Source: Oreohelix idahoensis (taxonomy: Eukaryota; Mollusca; Gastropoda; Stylommatophora; Oreohelicidae). From it: a DNA stretch of 64,000 bases. The first letter of the stretch is position 1. Each line of letters opens with the position of its first letter. The translations under genes were made by a program, and so were the position numbers. Below the pieces are notes generated by a model. It saw only the letters and a program-made list of their open reading frames with translations, did no database searches and was not told the DNA's origin. Shown in pieces: positions 21,335-33,334 of the stretch. The DNA is taken from assembly GCA_024509875.1 (NCBI GenBank), contig JAMPIV010008531.1, positions 992,001 to 1,056,000 of the forward strand, in the 5' to 3' direction.

Positions 21335-22118
21335 TATTATGTAAAGATATCCCCACCAGCCAAAAAGCTTTGGAACAGCCACTGTTCAAGCATGTTAGTA
21401 TGAAAACTATGGAGAAATATTTCAAGCAGCCAAAGGGGCAAGAAAGAACTACAAACCATACTGGACTGAAGAACAACAAAAGCTTGAAGATGAAGTAACA
21501 GAAGCCAGAAACACAGCAGAGAGAGAACAAACAACTGAAGCAAGCGTCTTACTCAAAGCCACCACTGCAAAATACAATAGAACATTAAATTAAATACCAA
21601 GAGACTGCTAGAAGTAAACAGTTGAAAATCTCAACCTAGATAAAGTAGGGAGCAAACTATGAAAACTAATTAGAGCTTTGAACAGTGAAGAGCTTTATAG
21701 CAAACAAATCACAATCAAACTAGGTGACAACATGCGCTCGCGGGAAACAAAGCTGCAAGTGCACTTATGGAACACTGTGCTGGTGAAAACCACATTGATA
21801 TCCCGAAAGTCAAGGAAAACGCCATCATTGATGAACAAAGGAGTCATGACAACATAAAGCTTGCACCTGAAGAGCACGTGATGGCAAAATTAACAATGGA
21901 AGAGGCAATAAGGGCGCTAAAGAAAAAGAAGTCCCCACCAAAAGATGGAAAGCCAGTCCTTGAATATGGCATTGCAGCATGGACAACGACTCAATAACAA
22001 AGCTTAGAGAATCATGACGGGAGTCATGAAGTCAACACCTATAAAAGAACTCGAAAAGATTACATACTTCCAGCCAGTGGAGGATAGAAGAGATAGCAGG
22101 GTCAAACAACAAGCTGAA
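21335..22118 (+). pseudogene. Jockey/I-like LINE relic, left part
   Basis: Frames with stops encode ARKNYKPYWTEEQQKLEDEV, TTEASVLLKATTAKYNR, NLDKVGSKL and MEEAIRALKKKKSP (linker between endonuclease and RT). After an internal deletion of the RT, the sequence continues with EYGIAAWTTT and MTGVMKSTPIKELEKITYF, the post-RT region. It is interrupted at 22119 by the CACTG transposon and resumes at 24281. Confidence 0.7.
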
Positions 22119-22121
22119 TAA

Positions 22122-24277
22122 CACTGACTAACAAAAAAAAACTTTTTTTTTCTTTCTCTAACATTTCTATATTTTTCTGGTCAATTTTAATGCGCTGTTT
22201 TTAAATCTGCAAACCGTTTTTCTCTATCAGGTCGGGATCTCTAGAAATACGCAATTGAAGTTTTTTAACAACGCATACAGTATTACAACATCATTCGTAC
22301 AAGAAGTATAACAGTTATGTAGGCTTGAATTTCTTTGCAGTCAACTTTCGTCGGTGAATGGCATGTGGTACATCGCGATGAAGCATCCAACAATAATCGG
22401 CAAGCATGGTCACACTCCACCGTCCTTGATAACGTGACTCCATTACGGCGATATCTTGATGGAATCATTCTCCATGTTCATCGCTGACTTCGCCAAGGTT
22501 GTCAGGGAAAAAGTTAAGATGCGAATCGAGCAAATGGATTTTGAGGGACATGTTACAGCCCATAATTATGTATGCATCTATGCACTGCTTAACAATATGC
22601 AACATAGTCGACAGATTTGTGATTTTCCAGAAAGTTATCGACGATCGATTTGAATGCCATCCATGCGCGAAGTTCACTACCATGTAACAAGTTCTCGAAT
22701 TGTTTGTCTGCAATAACTTTCCTAATCTGAGGTCCTACAAAGATACCTTCCTTTATCTTTGCATCGCTAACTTGCGGAAACTTTTCTCGAAGATAAGTGA
22801 AAGCTTTGCTCGTTTTATCTAACGCTTTTACAAAATTCTTCATGAGCCCCAACTTTATATGTAACAGTGGTAAAATGAAGATGTCTTTGTTAACTAATGG
22901 CTCGCGTATTACATTTTTATGCTCGAGTTGCATACGATCCCGGATAGGCCACACCTTTCTTGCATAATGTTCCTGTCTGTTGCGGCTGTCCCATTCACAT
23001 CGGAAGCAACAAAATTTAGTATACCCAGTCTGCATGCCCGTGAGAATTGCAATGACCTTTAGGTCTCCACAAATCCGCCATTGGTAGTCATTGTACTTTA
23101 TTTTTTCCAAACGTATAGCCATATTGTCATAAGTTTCTTTCATATGAACAGAGTAGGCGACTGGAATTGATGAAAAAAAAATTTCTGTTATGCAATAACA
23201 CGGCTTTTAGACTAGTCTTGGAAGAATCGATGAAACATCGCCATTCGTTGACTATGTGCTCATGACCGTTTACATCTTTGCAATAGCAAATGTCATCATC
23301 CATCTCAAAGTATTGAACAAGTTCTCTGTGTCTATGACGAAATTTAGATATCGGAGTATTGGGCGCTAAAAGATTCCATTCTTTGAGTCGCGAACCGAGT
23401 AATTCCGCTTGTCCTTTGGTAAGAGCGAGATCACGTATTAGATCTGAAAGTTCTGAATGGTTAATTAAGTAAACACCATCATTCACCGGTATGTAATCTG
23501 AGTCAGAATTAGTTTCTAAAGCAGGTAAACTATCACTTTCTGATGGTTCATTTACGTCCAACGGATATTGTTCTGGTGGTACTTGGATCGGACACGTGAT
23601 TGGATCATGAGGCACTGGTTTCGAAACCGATTCAATATTTGGATAAACCACAGACTTTCTAGTTTTAAAAGTGAAACCATGGATATTTGTCAAGCAGAAG
23701 TAACAATCAGTAGTGTGATTTGTATGTTCACGCCATATTACTGGCACTCCAAAAGGCATCGACTTATGCTTCGGCGATTTTCTTAACCAACCTGCCAATG
23801 TATCGAACAAACTGCATTTGGCTTCCAAGATTTATTTGCATCATCAACTTTCGAATCGAAATAAAGTTCATATGCTTTCTTTAGTAATGGTGTAAAGTTT
23901 TTCTGGTTAACACGATCGGTAAAATATCCGCACACGTAAAAGAACAGATCAGCCGAATTTCTACAACTTCTAGAAGCCATATTTTGCTCAGAATTATTTT
24001 AAAATACAGTAACTATTTGAAAAATCGCGTAACATATGTCATGCATCTTTTAGCAGTATAAAAAGTAGAATTATGTTGCTTTTTATTAATTTTTAATAAG
24101 TTATATAGTAAAAATGAAACGGAGCAAATAACGGTTTCCCAAAAATATATTTATTCACAAATATCTTAAGAACCCGACGTGATAGAGATAAACGGATTTC
24201 AGATTTGAAATCAGCGCAAGAAATTGACCTAAGAACACTTATTCTTATATAAGAAAGAAAAATGTTGTTTGTCAGTG
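22122..24277 (-). mobile_element. DNA transposon with CACTG ends and TAA duplication
   Basis: The left end CACTGACTAACAAA and the right end (minus strand) CACTGACAAACAAC match at 12 of 14 bases. TAA flanks both sides (22119-22121, 24278-24280). Removing one TAA and the element rejoins the LINE frame across the site, which supports both boundaries. CACTG-type ends with a 3-bp duplication suggest the CMC (CACTA/EnSpm/Chapaev) group; that placement is inference. Size 2156 bp. Confidence 0.78.
22315..23980 (-). pseudogene. uncharacterised transposon protein of the CACTG element
   Basis: The minus strand starts at MASRSCRNSADLFFYVCGYF and ends before TAA at 22317-22315, about 550 residues over at least four frames (breaks near 23810, 23135, 22590 and 22470). 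An N-terminal Cys pattern (FYVCGY, later NAVC) resembles a ZAD-like zinc site. Then come FGVPVIWREHTNHTTDCYFC, RICGDLKVIAILTGMQTGY, CCFRCEWDSRNRQEHY, SLKIHLLDSHLNFFPDNLG, SDEHGE and SRYQGRWSVTMLADYCWMLH. I recognise this as a multi-copy protein usually annotated as uncharacterised in insects, cnidarians and other invertebrates. Its position inside terminal inverted repeats argues that it is a transposase; I cannot point to proven catalytic residues. Confidence 0.7.
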
Positions 24278-24280
24278 TAA

Positions 24281-24490
24281 TTTAAGACTAAGAGACCACC
24301 CAATGTATCATAGAATAAATGCTCTTGAAATGGAAAGACTCAAACGAAGCAACTTTGTAGAAGCAACCACAACAAAGTGGAGAGCAGTTCCCATAAATCG
24401 GTAACAATTAAACCCATCATATCAACGCTGCACACAAGCTCCCAGTTTGGAAACGCTTCCTGAAATGATAGCAAACATTCTTGATATTGA
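24281..24490 (+). pseudogene. Jockey/I-like LINE relic, right part after the CACTG element
   Basis: It continues the C-terminal region: HPMYHRINALEMERLKRSNF, VEATTTKWRAVPINR, with one frameshift near 24300 and a stop at the end of that string. It joins the copy at 21335-22118 when the transposon is removed. Confidence 0.7.
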
Positions 24491-24724
24491 AAGGAAGAAC
24501 AACCAGACGGCAATAGAAAGTGTAACTGTAAATAGTGACATAGAAGCACTGAATCTAATAAACATGTACTGCCCCCAGCGGCAACTTACAAGAACAGGAC
24601 ATCAAAGTCATTAGAGGAAGAATGCAGCTAAAAACTATAATAGTAGGGGATACCACAAAGCATGGGGAGGTAACAAAATAGATAAATCAGGGAAACTACT
24701 ACTGGACTTCATAGAAAGTAAAGA

Positions 24725-25184
24725 CATAGATGCCACATGCTATGGTTTACCCATAATCTGTACAAGGTGTTTGCGTTTTCATATGTGTACACCCTGTACA
24801 TAATTTCTGTACAGGTTTTCTAACCCATTCCCCTTATTACTGTGTCTCACTTTTATTAGGTCCTATTGAACACAGGATTTCCCAGTCTGTTAGTGATAAT
24901 TAAGCACAGAAATAGATTAAATGATGACACCATCACATTATTTTTACAGTGTAAAATAAACTCAGACATTTATTGTTTGGGTTTTTTAATAAGTGAAGAC
25001 CTGCTTTAAAAGGCATAGTCCTTGTGCCTCATTTATAATGCAGCCCACTGTAATTGAAAATATTTTTACACGAATTAACTCGTTTGATATGTTTTTTTCA
25101 GTCTTTGTACAGGTTTTGCGGGTCTTTGTACAGGGTGTTGGATTTTTTGTACAGGTTTTTCATCTCCTAGGTGTGGCATGTATG
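24725..25184 (+). mobile_element. hAT-like non-autonomous element, copy 1 (460 bp)
   Basis: Ends CATAGATGCCACATGC and (minus) CATACATGCCACACC. The flanking 8-bp duplication AGTAAAGA lies at 24717-24724 and 25185-25192 inside the LINE endonuclease frame. Subterminal TGTACAGG motifs occur at 24808, 25106, 25127 and 25148; the last three are spaced exactly 21 bp. No coding frame. Confidence 0.88.
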
Positions 25185-26808
25185 AGTAAAGAACTAATAT
25201 TACTGAATGATGGATCAGCAACAAGAATCAACCCATGTACAGATCAACCTGACTCATCAATAGACATCAGCATAGTAACAGCCAACTTAGCCAGAGCAAA
25301 ATGGGAAACATTAAATGATACTAACTCAAATCACATACTCATAGAGATAACAAGCAAACAAAAATATACAGTAAACAAAGGAGTAGAAAAACCAGTATTC
25401 CACCATAAAAAAGCTGATTGGATAGTTTTCCGAACCGAAATGCAAGGAATGAAACTAGACAAAATTATTAGTGAAGATATAGATACATATGTGAACAATC
25501 TATCAGAAGAAATACAAAAAATTACCGCCAAACATATACCACACTCCAATATGCTACCACACATAACTCCAACGCAGAAAAGAGAAAACTGAACACTGGA
25601 ATAAAAACCCAGCTCCTTGGTGGACAAACAAATGTACAGATAAAAAACTGATGCAAGGAAACAAGCACTACAAAAATATAGAAGAAATAGGATCCAATAT
25701 AACAATGAATAGTATACAAGAATAAGAAATGAAACAAATAAAATAATATTACAGAAAAAGGAAGCTTGCTGGAAAACCTTCTGGCAAACCCTAAATCCAA
25801 GCACGCATTCAGTTACAGAGGTGTGGAAAAGATTAAAATCCCTTAAAGGGAGTCCAAAACGAACAGTAATGCCTACTATCAAAATTCCAGAACGGGCAGA
25901 ATCAGACAAACAAAAAGCAAATACCCTAGCAAAATACTTCTATAATGTAAGTGCTAGGAAAAACCTGGGGCACAAAGAAATAAGAAGAGAAAAACTCATA
26001 GCAGAACTAAGAAAAATCAAGATAAATGATGTGGGGGGGGGGGGGGGGAAATCTTCTCTAAACTCCGAAATTACTGTAGAGGAAGTAGAAAAAGTAATAA
26101 ATGAGAAGTCGAATTCAGCATCAGGACACGACATTCTAAGCTACGAAATACTGAAAAAGATACCATACATGCCACACGCTATGGTTTACCCAGGGTGTTT
26201 GCGTTTTTGGATGTGTACGGCCCATACAAATGTCTGTACGGGTTTTTTCGCCTAATTATTAAACATACATATAAATCGATCGTCTTGTGCCACTACCGTA
26301 GCCGTAATTTGCGTCATGATATTCGGTGAGGTTTTAAGCCAAGTGGATAAAAAAAATCAACCAATGAAAATCAAGCTGCCAATTTTCAATTGCTGTGGGA
26401 TGTGCAGTAGTCTGCGTGACGTGTTGTTCATTCACCATATTTCGCTAATGCAAGCGTCAGGTTACTGATTATTTGAACGATTACGCAGCACTGAGTTCTT
26501 TTTGAAGTCGAGCCTATTGTTTAGTATTAATTTCCAGTTTAGTATTGGTAAGTAATTCTTTTTTTTTTTTTTTTTTTAATATTACAGTAACATTGTTTAG
26601 GTGAAGTTAGATTTAACTGTCAGATAACTTAGGCCTATGCTTTCTTTTCCCCTAAGGTTTAGCATAATTTATTATTTACGGCTGCTTAAAAAAAAAAGAA
26701 AGAAAGGCGGTTACCACTACATATTATTTGATTTCACTAAAACTTGTAGAAAGTGCGTAAGAAATGTAAATTTGAATAATAATACAAAACAAATTATGGG
26801 TAGGCCTA

Positions 26809-26950
26809 ATATCGGAATGACGGTCGCCGAATGCTCTGCATGTATTTTCGTACCAGTTAAGATTAGGGTTACAGTTGGGGTTAAGGTTAACCCGAAATCT
26901 AAATGGTACGAAAATACATGCGGAGCATTCAGCGACCGTCATTCCGATAT
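26809..26950. repeat. foldback unit with 47-bp arms, 2 mismatches
   Basis: Left arm 26809-26855 (starts ATATCGGAATGACGGTCGCC) and right arm 26904-26950 are reverse complements at 45 of 47 positions. The loop is about 48 bp and contains GGTTAAGGTTAACC. It probably is a small MITE nested in the hAT-like element. Confidence 0.9.
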
Positions 26951-27290
26951 GACCAAATTATGAAACTGAAAAAAAACCCACAAAAGCAAGGCAAATTTGC
27001 ATCTTAACCCGATCAGAGAAAAGTTTATTTGGAGTTACTTCTCTTCTTAGTTTTAATTTCATTTCTTTAAAAAACAATGGGATTTTGCCTTGGGTGATCA
27101 TCATTACGGTCATCCAATGATTTATATTTATTAAATAATTGATTACTATCAATGTTTGATTGACACTAAAATTCGTATGGGTATGTCTATTTAAAGCTAC
27201 CAGTTGGGCTATAACGGCTATTCCAATTTTTGAAGTTCGGTAGAGAATATATAATATTGCGCCAGTTTATATTTTCATTGCTAGCTTTAA

Positions 27291-27312
27291 AAATATATAT
27301 ATATATATATAT
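27291..27312. repeat. (AT)n microsatellite
   Basis: Eleven or so AT units inside hAT-like copy 2. Confidence 0.9.
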
Positions 27313-28000
27313 ATTTGATTTAAGATTCCTAAACCTAACCCATAACGCTTATTACTGGTCTCTTTAGATCTATACTTTTATAAGGCACTATAGAACATAC
27401 ACCAAACTTTTCTTCATTTCCACCATAAATTGTATTAATTTTTTTTGCAGAAATGGACTAAATGATGATACAGTCACAGCATTTCTACAATACAAAATAA
27501 ATTGTAACTCTTGTTGTTTAGGTTTTAAAGCAAGTGAAGACATGCTTAAAAAGGCAAAGGGCGCATGTCACTATGATGGTGCAGAACCATCTAATTGAAT
27601 ATATTTGTACATTAATTAACTCTATTGTTACGTTTTTCAGTCTTTGTACAGGTTTTGCGGGTCTTTGTACAGGGTTTTTGGATTTTTTGTACAGGTTTTT
27701 CATGTCTGAGGTGTGGCATATATGAGATACCAAAATATACCATGGAAGTAATAACCTCGCTATACATTATGATATGGAAAACAGATAAAATACCAAAGGC
27801 ATGGAAACTAGCAGTAGTCATACCAATACTAAAACCAGATAAAGAGGCCCATGATGCAAGCGCTCACAGACCAATAGCTTTGACATCTCACATAGGGAAA
27901 ATAATGGAAACTGTGGTGAACAATAGATTAAAATACCACATGGAAAAGAACAATCTTTACAGCCCAACCCAATCAGGGTTTAGGGAAAACAGAAGCACTA

Positions 28001-28100
28001 TGGACCAACTTATCAGACTAGAACATAGACCAACTTATCAGACTAGAATATGGACCAAGTTATCAGACTAGAACATGGACCAACTTTTCAGACTAGAACA
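28001..28100 (+). repeat. four 25-bp units inside the LINE RT frame
   Basis: Units at 28001, 28026, 28051 and 28076, of the type TGGACCAACTTATCAGACTA plus GAACA. They lie in the RT coding part (MDQLIRLEH). One unit breaks the frame with a TAG, but three extra units add 75 bp, so the frame resumes afterwards with EVMSGFKRNAKT. Confidence 0.92.
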
Positions 28101-28172
28101 TGAGGTAATGTCAGGATTTAAAAGAAATGCAAAAAACAGTAGCCGTATTCTTCGATATAGCAAGGGCATGTA

Positions 28173-31033
28173 ACGGTATATTTTCTTTAACACTGATGTT
28201 TATATATAGGTTCTCTATAACAGGCCACACAGACCATCACTTCCTGTTACAAGTTATTAAGGGGCGTAGGAAGACAATGTTAATATCTTTCGCTGATGAA
28301 GGCAATCAGCTTATGGTCGGGCTTACGTATGGCCGACAGGTATGTAATGTGGTATATATGCATACGCGAAATTTAAGGGTTCGGGCATACCTGCACCAAC
28401 TGGAAACACACACCACAGCAAACTTAAGAGTCAGGAACTATTGAACTAGCTGTAACGTTTCACAGTTTATTAACATCACAGTCACGTAGACATCATGGTA
28501 CTAGCACACTGTCATTGGTTACAGAACACGGCAAATCACGAAGCATCAAGTACAAAAAATATCCATGGAAAAAGTGGATGCAGAACATAGTATCAAATAT
28601 CCATTACATTGGTTGCATAAACCAAAGGCCTCAGCACAGTACACTTGTTACAATAAATATCCCTCAGGAACAAACTTTCCAACATCTTAAATCCATCAAA
28701 GGGAACAACATCATAATTCTTATAACATCAGCAACTCTCAGTGCTATTACATCCATGGGAACATTATCCATCAGAGGAAATATGAATCATGATAATCATA
28801 ATGGACGGTATAATCCATGGCCTGAAAATATTTCTTCAATATAACAAATTCTTTCTTTCATAAAATATCCTGGAACACACTAGCGAAATGGATAACGTCC
28901 ATTCCAAGCTCTGCCAGAAAACGTACTGTCACGAAAAATCAGCTGCTCAAAACAGCTCAGTAAAATTCATTCAAGCGCAAACTCGCAGCTTGAGATGTGA
29001 GCTGAATTCATCCGTCTTTCCCCCCAAAACTAATTCATAGAACGTTCGACCAGTTTCTATATCCTATCTTTAAACAAAGTAACAACTAGTCAGGTAACAG
29101 TTTAAACATTACTCCGCCTTCCACCCCTCAACTAAGAAATTCTCTCATCATGCAGAGCGTATTTACAAGCGTGTACAAAAAATCGACCCGTACATTCCAG
29201 TCTTTAACACTTAACTCCCCTTAATTAAAATATGACTTAACAGACTACACCGACCCCCGGGGGAAAAAAAAAAATGATATGATCATTTTTTGGGGGAAAA
29301 AATTACATCAAACAAAAAATTAAAAACAATTGAGGTTGATGCAATCATAATATCTATACATAAGGATTACCCTATGTTAAGTCATGTTAACACAAAAGAA
29401 CAAAAGAGGGATAGAAGTAAGTGTAAAGTAAAGAAAATGAAATATAGAAAGATAATGAGATAAGCATACGAAGATCAACAAATTCAAAGAAATATGAAGT
29501 ATATCAAGTATAGACTAGCTATGACATCATAAGTGAAAAGACCCGATGAAGTACAAGAAGAATGAGCAGACAATGATATATCATGGTAAACAATAAGTTA
29601 AGCCATGCATATTTATACCAAAAGACAAATAACTAGTTACCATTTCAAAATAACATAATGTGCATGATAACCAAGTTAATAAACTTATAAAGTACTAGTG
29701 ATGAACTTATTATAGACATCAATTAATAATAACGCTATGCGTAGTAACCCCTAGCACACAATCAAGCGCTGGGCAAAGAAAAAATACATCACAACCTCAG
29801 AAAAAACTTTTTTTTTAATGTCCTAATATCACTATACATAGTTATCCCTAGCGCACAATCAAGCGTTGGGCAAAGAAAAAATACATCACAATGTCAGAAA
29901 AAATACCTTTTTCTAGTCTTCATATTTTTTTTAAAAATTGTACAATACCCAAATGTATCGTAATGATCAGATACGTAAAAATAATAGCATAATTACAATT
30001 GCCATACGCTCAACATTTATTAAAACACAGTAGTATAAGAACAATATGGTAATGAAATGATGCATAAAGATGAACCAACATACTATCTTAAAAAAGTTTT
30101 ATCATATCCTAATACAATACTATCTAATATACTATACTATACTAATATACAATATTATCTACTATCCTAAATAAGTTGCATAGAAAGGACAACTCTAGTA
30201 GTCTTGGAACATCCTATGAGCACGAAGATACCAAAAACATCTAGTGTGGCGTCAAACGGCCGACTGGCTTCACTGGAACAGCAAATCTAGCGATAAATAC
30301 CACAGCCTACTCAATCAATATAGCAGCTCTGACTGTCATCGCAAAGCCGTCGCTGTGAAAAAAAACACAAATGAAAATCTCTGTTTGGTAAAGGTAGGAT
30401 TTTATGAAATACAACAGTTAATTTCAATTCTAACCTATCAAATGTGGCCGTGTAAACTTCCGACCCCTGTACGATGTTAATCAAACCTTCCTCTGTTACA
30501 CAAGAAAGCGTAACAGAGAAAGAAGCTCATACTAAACCAAAATCCTGAATTAAACAGGGTCATAAAAGTGTTCTACCAGTGTGCATTAATGTATAATAGA
30601 GTCGTGGGTATATAAGTAACCCCGAAATCTAAAAGCAAATCTGGAAGATGGTAGTGATGACTAAGAGTGTCATAATGGCTGACAATCTGAGATTTTGCGC
30701 AAGACAAAGGAAATGCAGTAGGCAAAGGCGTACATCTTAAAGGCTGAACTGAAGTCATAGCCTGTGTACCGGGAAAAGAAAAAGACAAGAAAGATATAAT
30801 AAAGATGTAAAAGCATACAGTAGTAAACTTGGACCTACGTCGAAGTTTAAAAGGAGCACAAAAAGTCGTAAAAGACGAAGATACCGAGCTAACCGGTCCA
30901 GCAAGAAAGCTAAAGAAACTCATAAGGTACATATTTGTACTAACAACTAAGTCCATACATGTGGCAAAGAAAACGCTAGTCATTGCAGCAAAGAAGTTGC
31001 AATCAACGTGACTGGATGTAGATTCAGTCGTAG
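28173..31033 (-). other. non-coding 3' region of the gag-protease element, probable LTR
   Basis: No pol coding is found here. The stretch 30440-30490 (AAATGTGGCCGTGTAAACTT, then CGACCCCTGT) matches 35337-35390 beside the RNase H end of the neighbouring element, so it corresponds to a post-RNase H 3' region. A 98-bp duplication (CCTAGCACACAATCAAGCGC and variant) lies at about 29738-29905. LTR limits could not be fixed: this region and 33335-34690 do not align well enough by eye. Confidence 0.45.
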
Positions 31034-33334
31034 CTATAAAATTAGTTTGTATATCAGACAAAACGGAAAGATCCTCTCTATAATAGTAGTTAAAGAAGAA
31101 TCAGAGTTAGAGCAACGACGTACTGAGGTATGTCGAACTGGGTTACAAGAAGCACAACAATTAGTATGATGAACAATCGTATCATCAATACTGCAAGATT
31201 GCACAAAATTAGCAGAATGTATCACTTCAGCAGAATGCACCTGGTGATAAGACCGTGGCATAGCCCCTAAGGTGGAAGCAGTAAGGTTATGTTGCCGTTC
31301 CCAAGCAGCAATTTGTACCGGCGTACACACCTTTACACCATGTATCGGTCCGACAGTAAGGTCAGCGATAGGCGCTCTGAGCATACATGCGTGTATATAA
31401 CCAGTGAAAAACGGTGTGCCAATGTGGACTATGGCAGTCGGAAAAGTCTCAACTGTCCCACCGAATGTCATACATTTCACCATATTACCTGTAGCGCAAG
31501 ATGGATGGACTAGAGACTGTCTAATCCCAACAGTTGGGCATCCAGAATCAAAGAGAACTGAGACTGGATTCTTATTTACAAATCCTTTATGTAGGGTAAG
31601 AGACCCTCTTCCGTCATGCGCAGCTAAGGCAGGAAGAGTGGGTAGAGGATGACCGCAACTCAAGGTAGTTATAGCTGTAGGTTGGAACAAAGTTGTGCAC
31701 TCCGGGCACTGAGATGCTCTTTCGGAATCGAAAGCAGAGCAAGCAGTGGCATTAGAGACACTATTATCATTGTTACCTTGATCATTAATAAACTGGGGCT
31801 CTTGTTGAGCAAAGTTAGCATGGCGATGCGATCTATTATTTGGAGATCTACCGTCATATCGCGATCTATCGCGACTATTATCTCTATTGGAAGCATTGTT
31901 ATTTGCTCTATTGAAATTATTGTTCTGATTTGAACCCCAGTTAGCATTGTCGCGATTATTTTTTCCCCTTTTATCAAAATATCTATTCGGTGGATTTTGT
32001 TGTCTCCGAGAAAAATTATTGTAGGGTTGATAATCTCTATTGTAGTTACCCCTTCCAAAATTTCCATAATTGTTGGAACCAAAATGTTGAGGACCGTTAA
32101 ATTGTCTCCAGTTCCTTGAAGAAGGAGAATTACCACGTGATGGACCCCCTTGGTACTGTCCAAAATCACGATTATCTTTCCTACCAAAATTGTGATCCGC
32201 ACTTAGAGATCTACGGCGCAAATTAGGACCATATGGTATTGCTGAAGCCACGGGTAAACCTCCTCTGACCTCAGAGTGGCTAACAGTCACATTTGGGTGT
32301 GCAGTGACATATTGGCGACAGTATTGTTCCATATCTTTCAAGCTTGTAGGTTTTCGCTCATGTAAAAAAGAAAGAAAAGAAGCGTTTACAGACGACATGA
32401 CTTTGTCATGAAGCAATAAGTCCATGAGGGCTTCGTATGTATGTTCAGTTTTTGAAAGTTCCACCCAACGTGAAAACGTAAGGCGAATATTTGCTATAAA
32501 GTCTGAAAAATCTTTCCCTGTCTCTGGCAATAGAGACTTAAAGCATAGGCGATAACCGTCTTCATCTAGTTGGTATTTTTTTTAACAAGACCGCTCTGAC
32601 AACATCATAGTTATTCTTGTCAAGGCCCTCCAACATACTTATAGTGTTCATAGCTTCACCCTTAAGTCGTGCACATTATTCCGACTTGTCTGTCTTATGA
32701 GATTCGCATGAAAGTTCAAATCTATTCAGATAGAATGAAATATCGTCATAGGCAGAGTTGAAAGTAGGCAATCTGATTTTATAAGAATTAGTATTTGCCT
32801 TATCAGAAGTTGTTTGATTGTTTGTGTCATTGTGTGTATTACCAATATTCACTACCTTTATTTTCTCCAGTTCCATATATAAGATCCTTTCCTCGTGTAG
32901 TCTTTGGTTTTCTTCAGCTTGCATCTGAAGCTTTTTTTCTTCCATTTGCATTTGCATTTTTTTCTCTTCCATTTGCTGTTGAATTTTTCTATCTTCAGCC
33001 TCTAATTTCTGTTTTTCCATTTCCATTTGCTGTTGAATTTTTCTATCTTCAGCCTCTAATTTCTGTTTTTCCATTTCCATTTGCTGTTGAATTTTTCTAT
33101 CTTCATCCTCTAATTTCTGTTTTTCAGCCTCCAATTTCTGTTTTTCATTTTCCAATTGAAGTTTTCTCTCTTCTGCCTGCATTTGCAATCTTCTATCTTC
33201 AGCCCCTATTTTCTGTTTTTTTCTTCTTCTAACTTCTGCGCCTTGGCATATTCAACAAGTGCGAATTCGTTTACTTGCTCAGTAGTCATACCAAGGGATT
33301 TCCCTTGTGTAATGAAATAATCCAAACTAGACAT
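31034..33334 (-). pseudogene. Gag and aspartic protease of a GMR1-like LTR element
   Basis: The start at 33334 gives MSSLDYFITQGKSLGMTTEQ. A long coiled coil follows with near-perfect 18-residue repeats (EMEKQKLEAEDRKIQQQM, 33150-32940). A capsid-like segment (LTFSRWVELSKTEHTYEALM) comes next, then an Asn/Arg/Gly-rich RNA-binding stretch in place of zinc knuckles, a CPEC...CGH cysteine cluster, and a protease with LFDSGCPTVGI. Breaks: a frameshift near 33232, a stop at about 32674 and a frameshift in a T run near 32578. Beyond the protease (CTPVQIAAWERQHN, about 31290) there is no integrase or RT, so the unit is internally deleted or non-autonomous. Gag would package RNA in the cytoplasm; the protease would mature it. 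Confidence 0.72.
32940..33190 (-). repeat. tandem 54-bp repeats encoding the Gag coiled coil
   Basis: Repeats of about 54 bp with the core TTCTATCTTCAGCCTCTAAT (plus strand) at 32986, 33040 and 33094. They encode Glu/Lys/Gln heptads. Confidence 0.85.

Larger units (their letters stand above)
26166..27724 (+). mobile_element. hAT-like non-autonomous element, copy 2 (1559 bp)
   Basis: Ends TACATGCCACACGC and (minus) CATATATGCCACACC; 8-bp duplication AGATACCA at 26158-26165 and 27725-27732, inside the LINE RT frame. The first 45 bp and the last 300 bp or so match copy 1, with TGTACAGG at 27645, 27666 and 27688. The longer interior is non-coding and holds a foldback unit at 26809-26950. Both copies point the same way in the same LINE. 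Confidence 0.88.
24500..28172 (+). pseudogene. second Jockey/I-like LINE relic (endonuclease and RT), split three times
   Basis: Coding parts are 24500-24724, 25193-26157 and 27733-28172. They encode endonuclease (ALNLINMYCP, IIVGDTTKHGAWGG, ILLNDGSATRINPC, SSIDISIVTANLA), the linker, and RT (EITVEEVEKVINEK, SASGHDILSYEILKKIP, WKLAVVIPILKPDKEA, HRPIALTSHIGKIMETVV, YSPTQSGFRENRSTMDQL, VAVFFDIARAC). It has several stops, and the GDFN motif is altered to GDTT. It ends at DIARAC, where the GMR1-like block begins, so the catalytic FADD half is missing from the window. Confidence 0.78.

Noticed and set aside
22456..22653. Plus-strand frames in the CACTG element
   Set aside because: They oppose the minus-strand protein motifs and show no recognisable domain.
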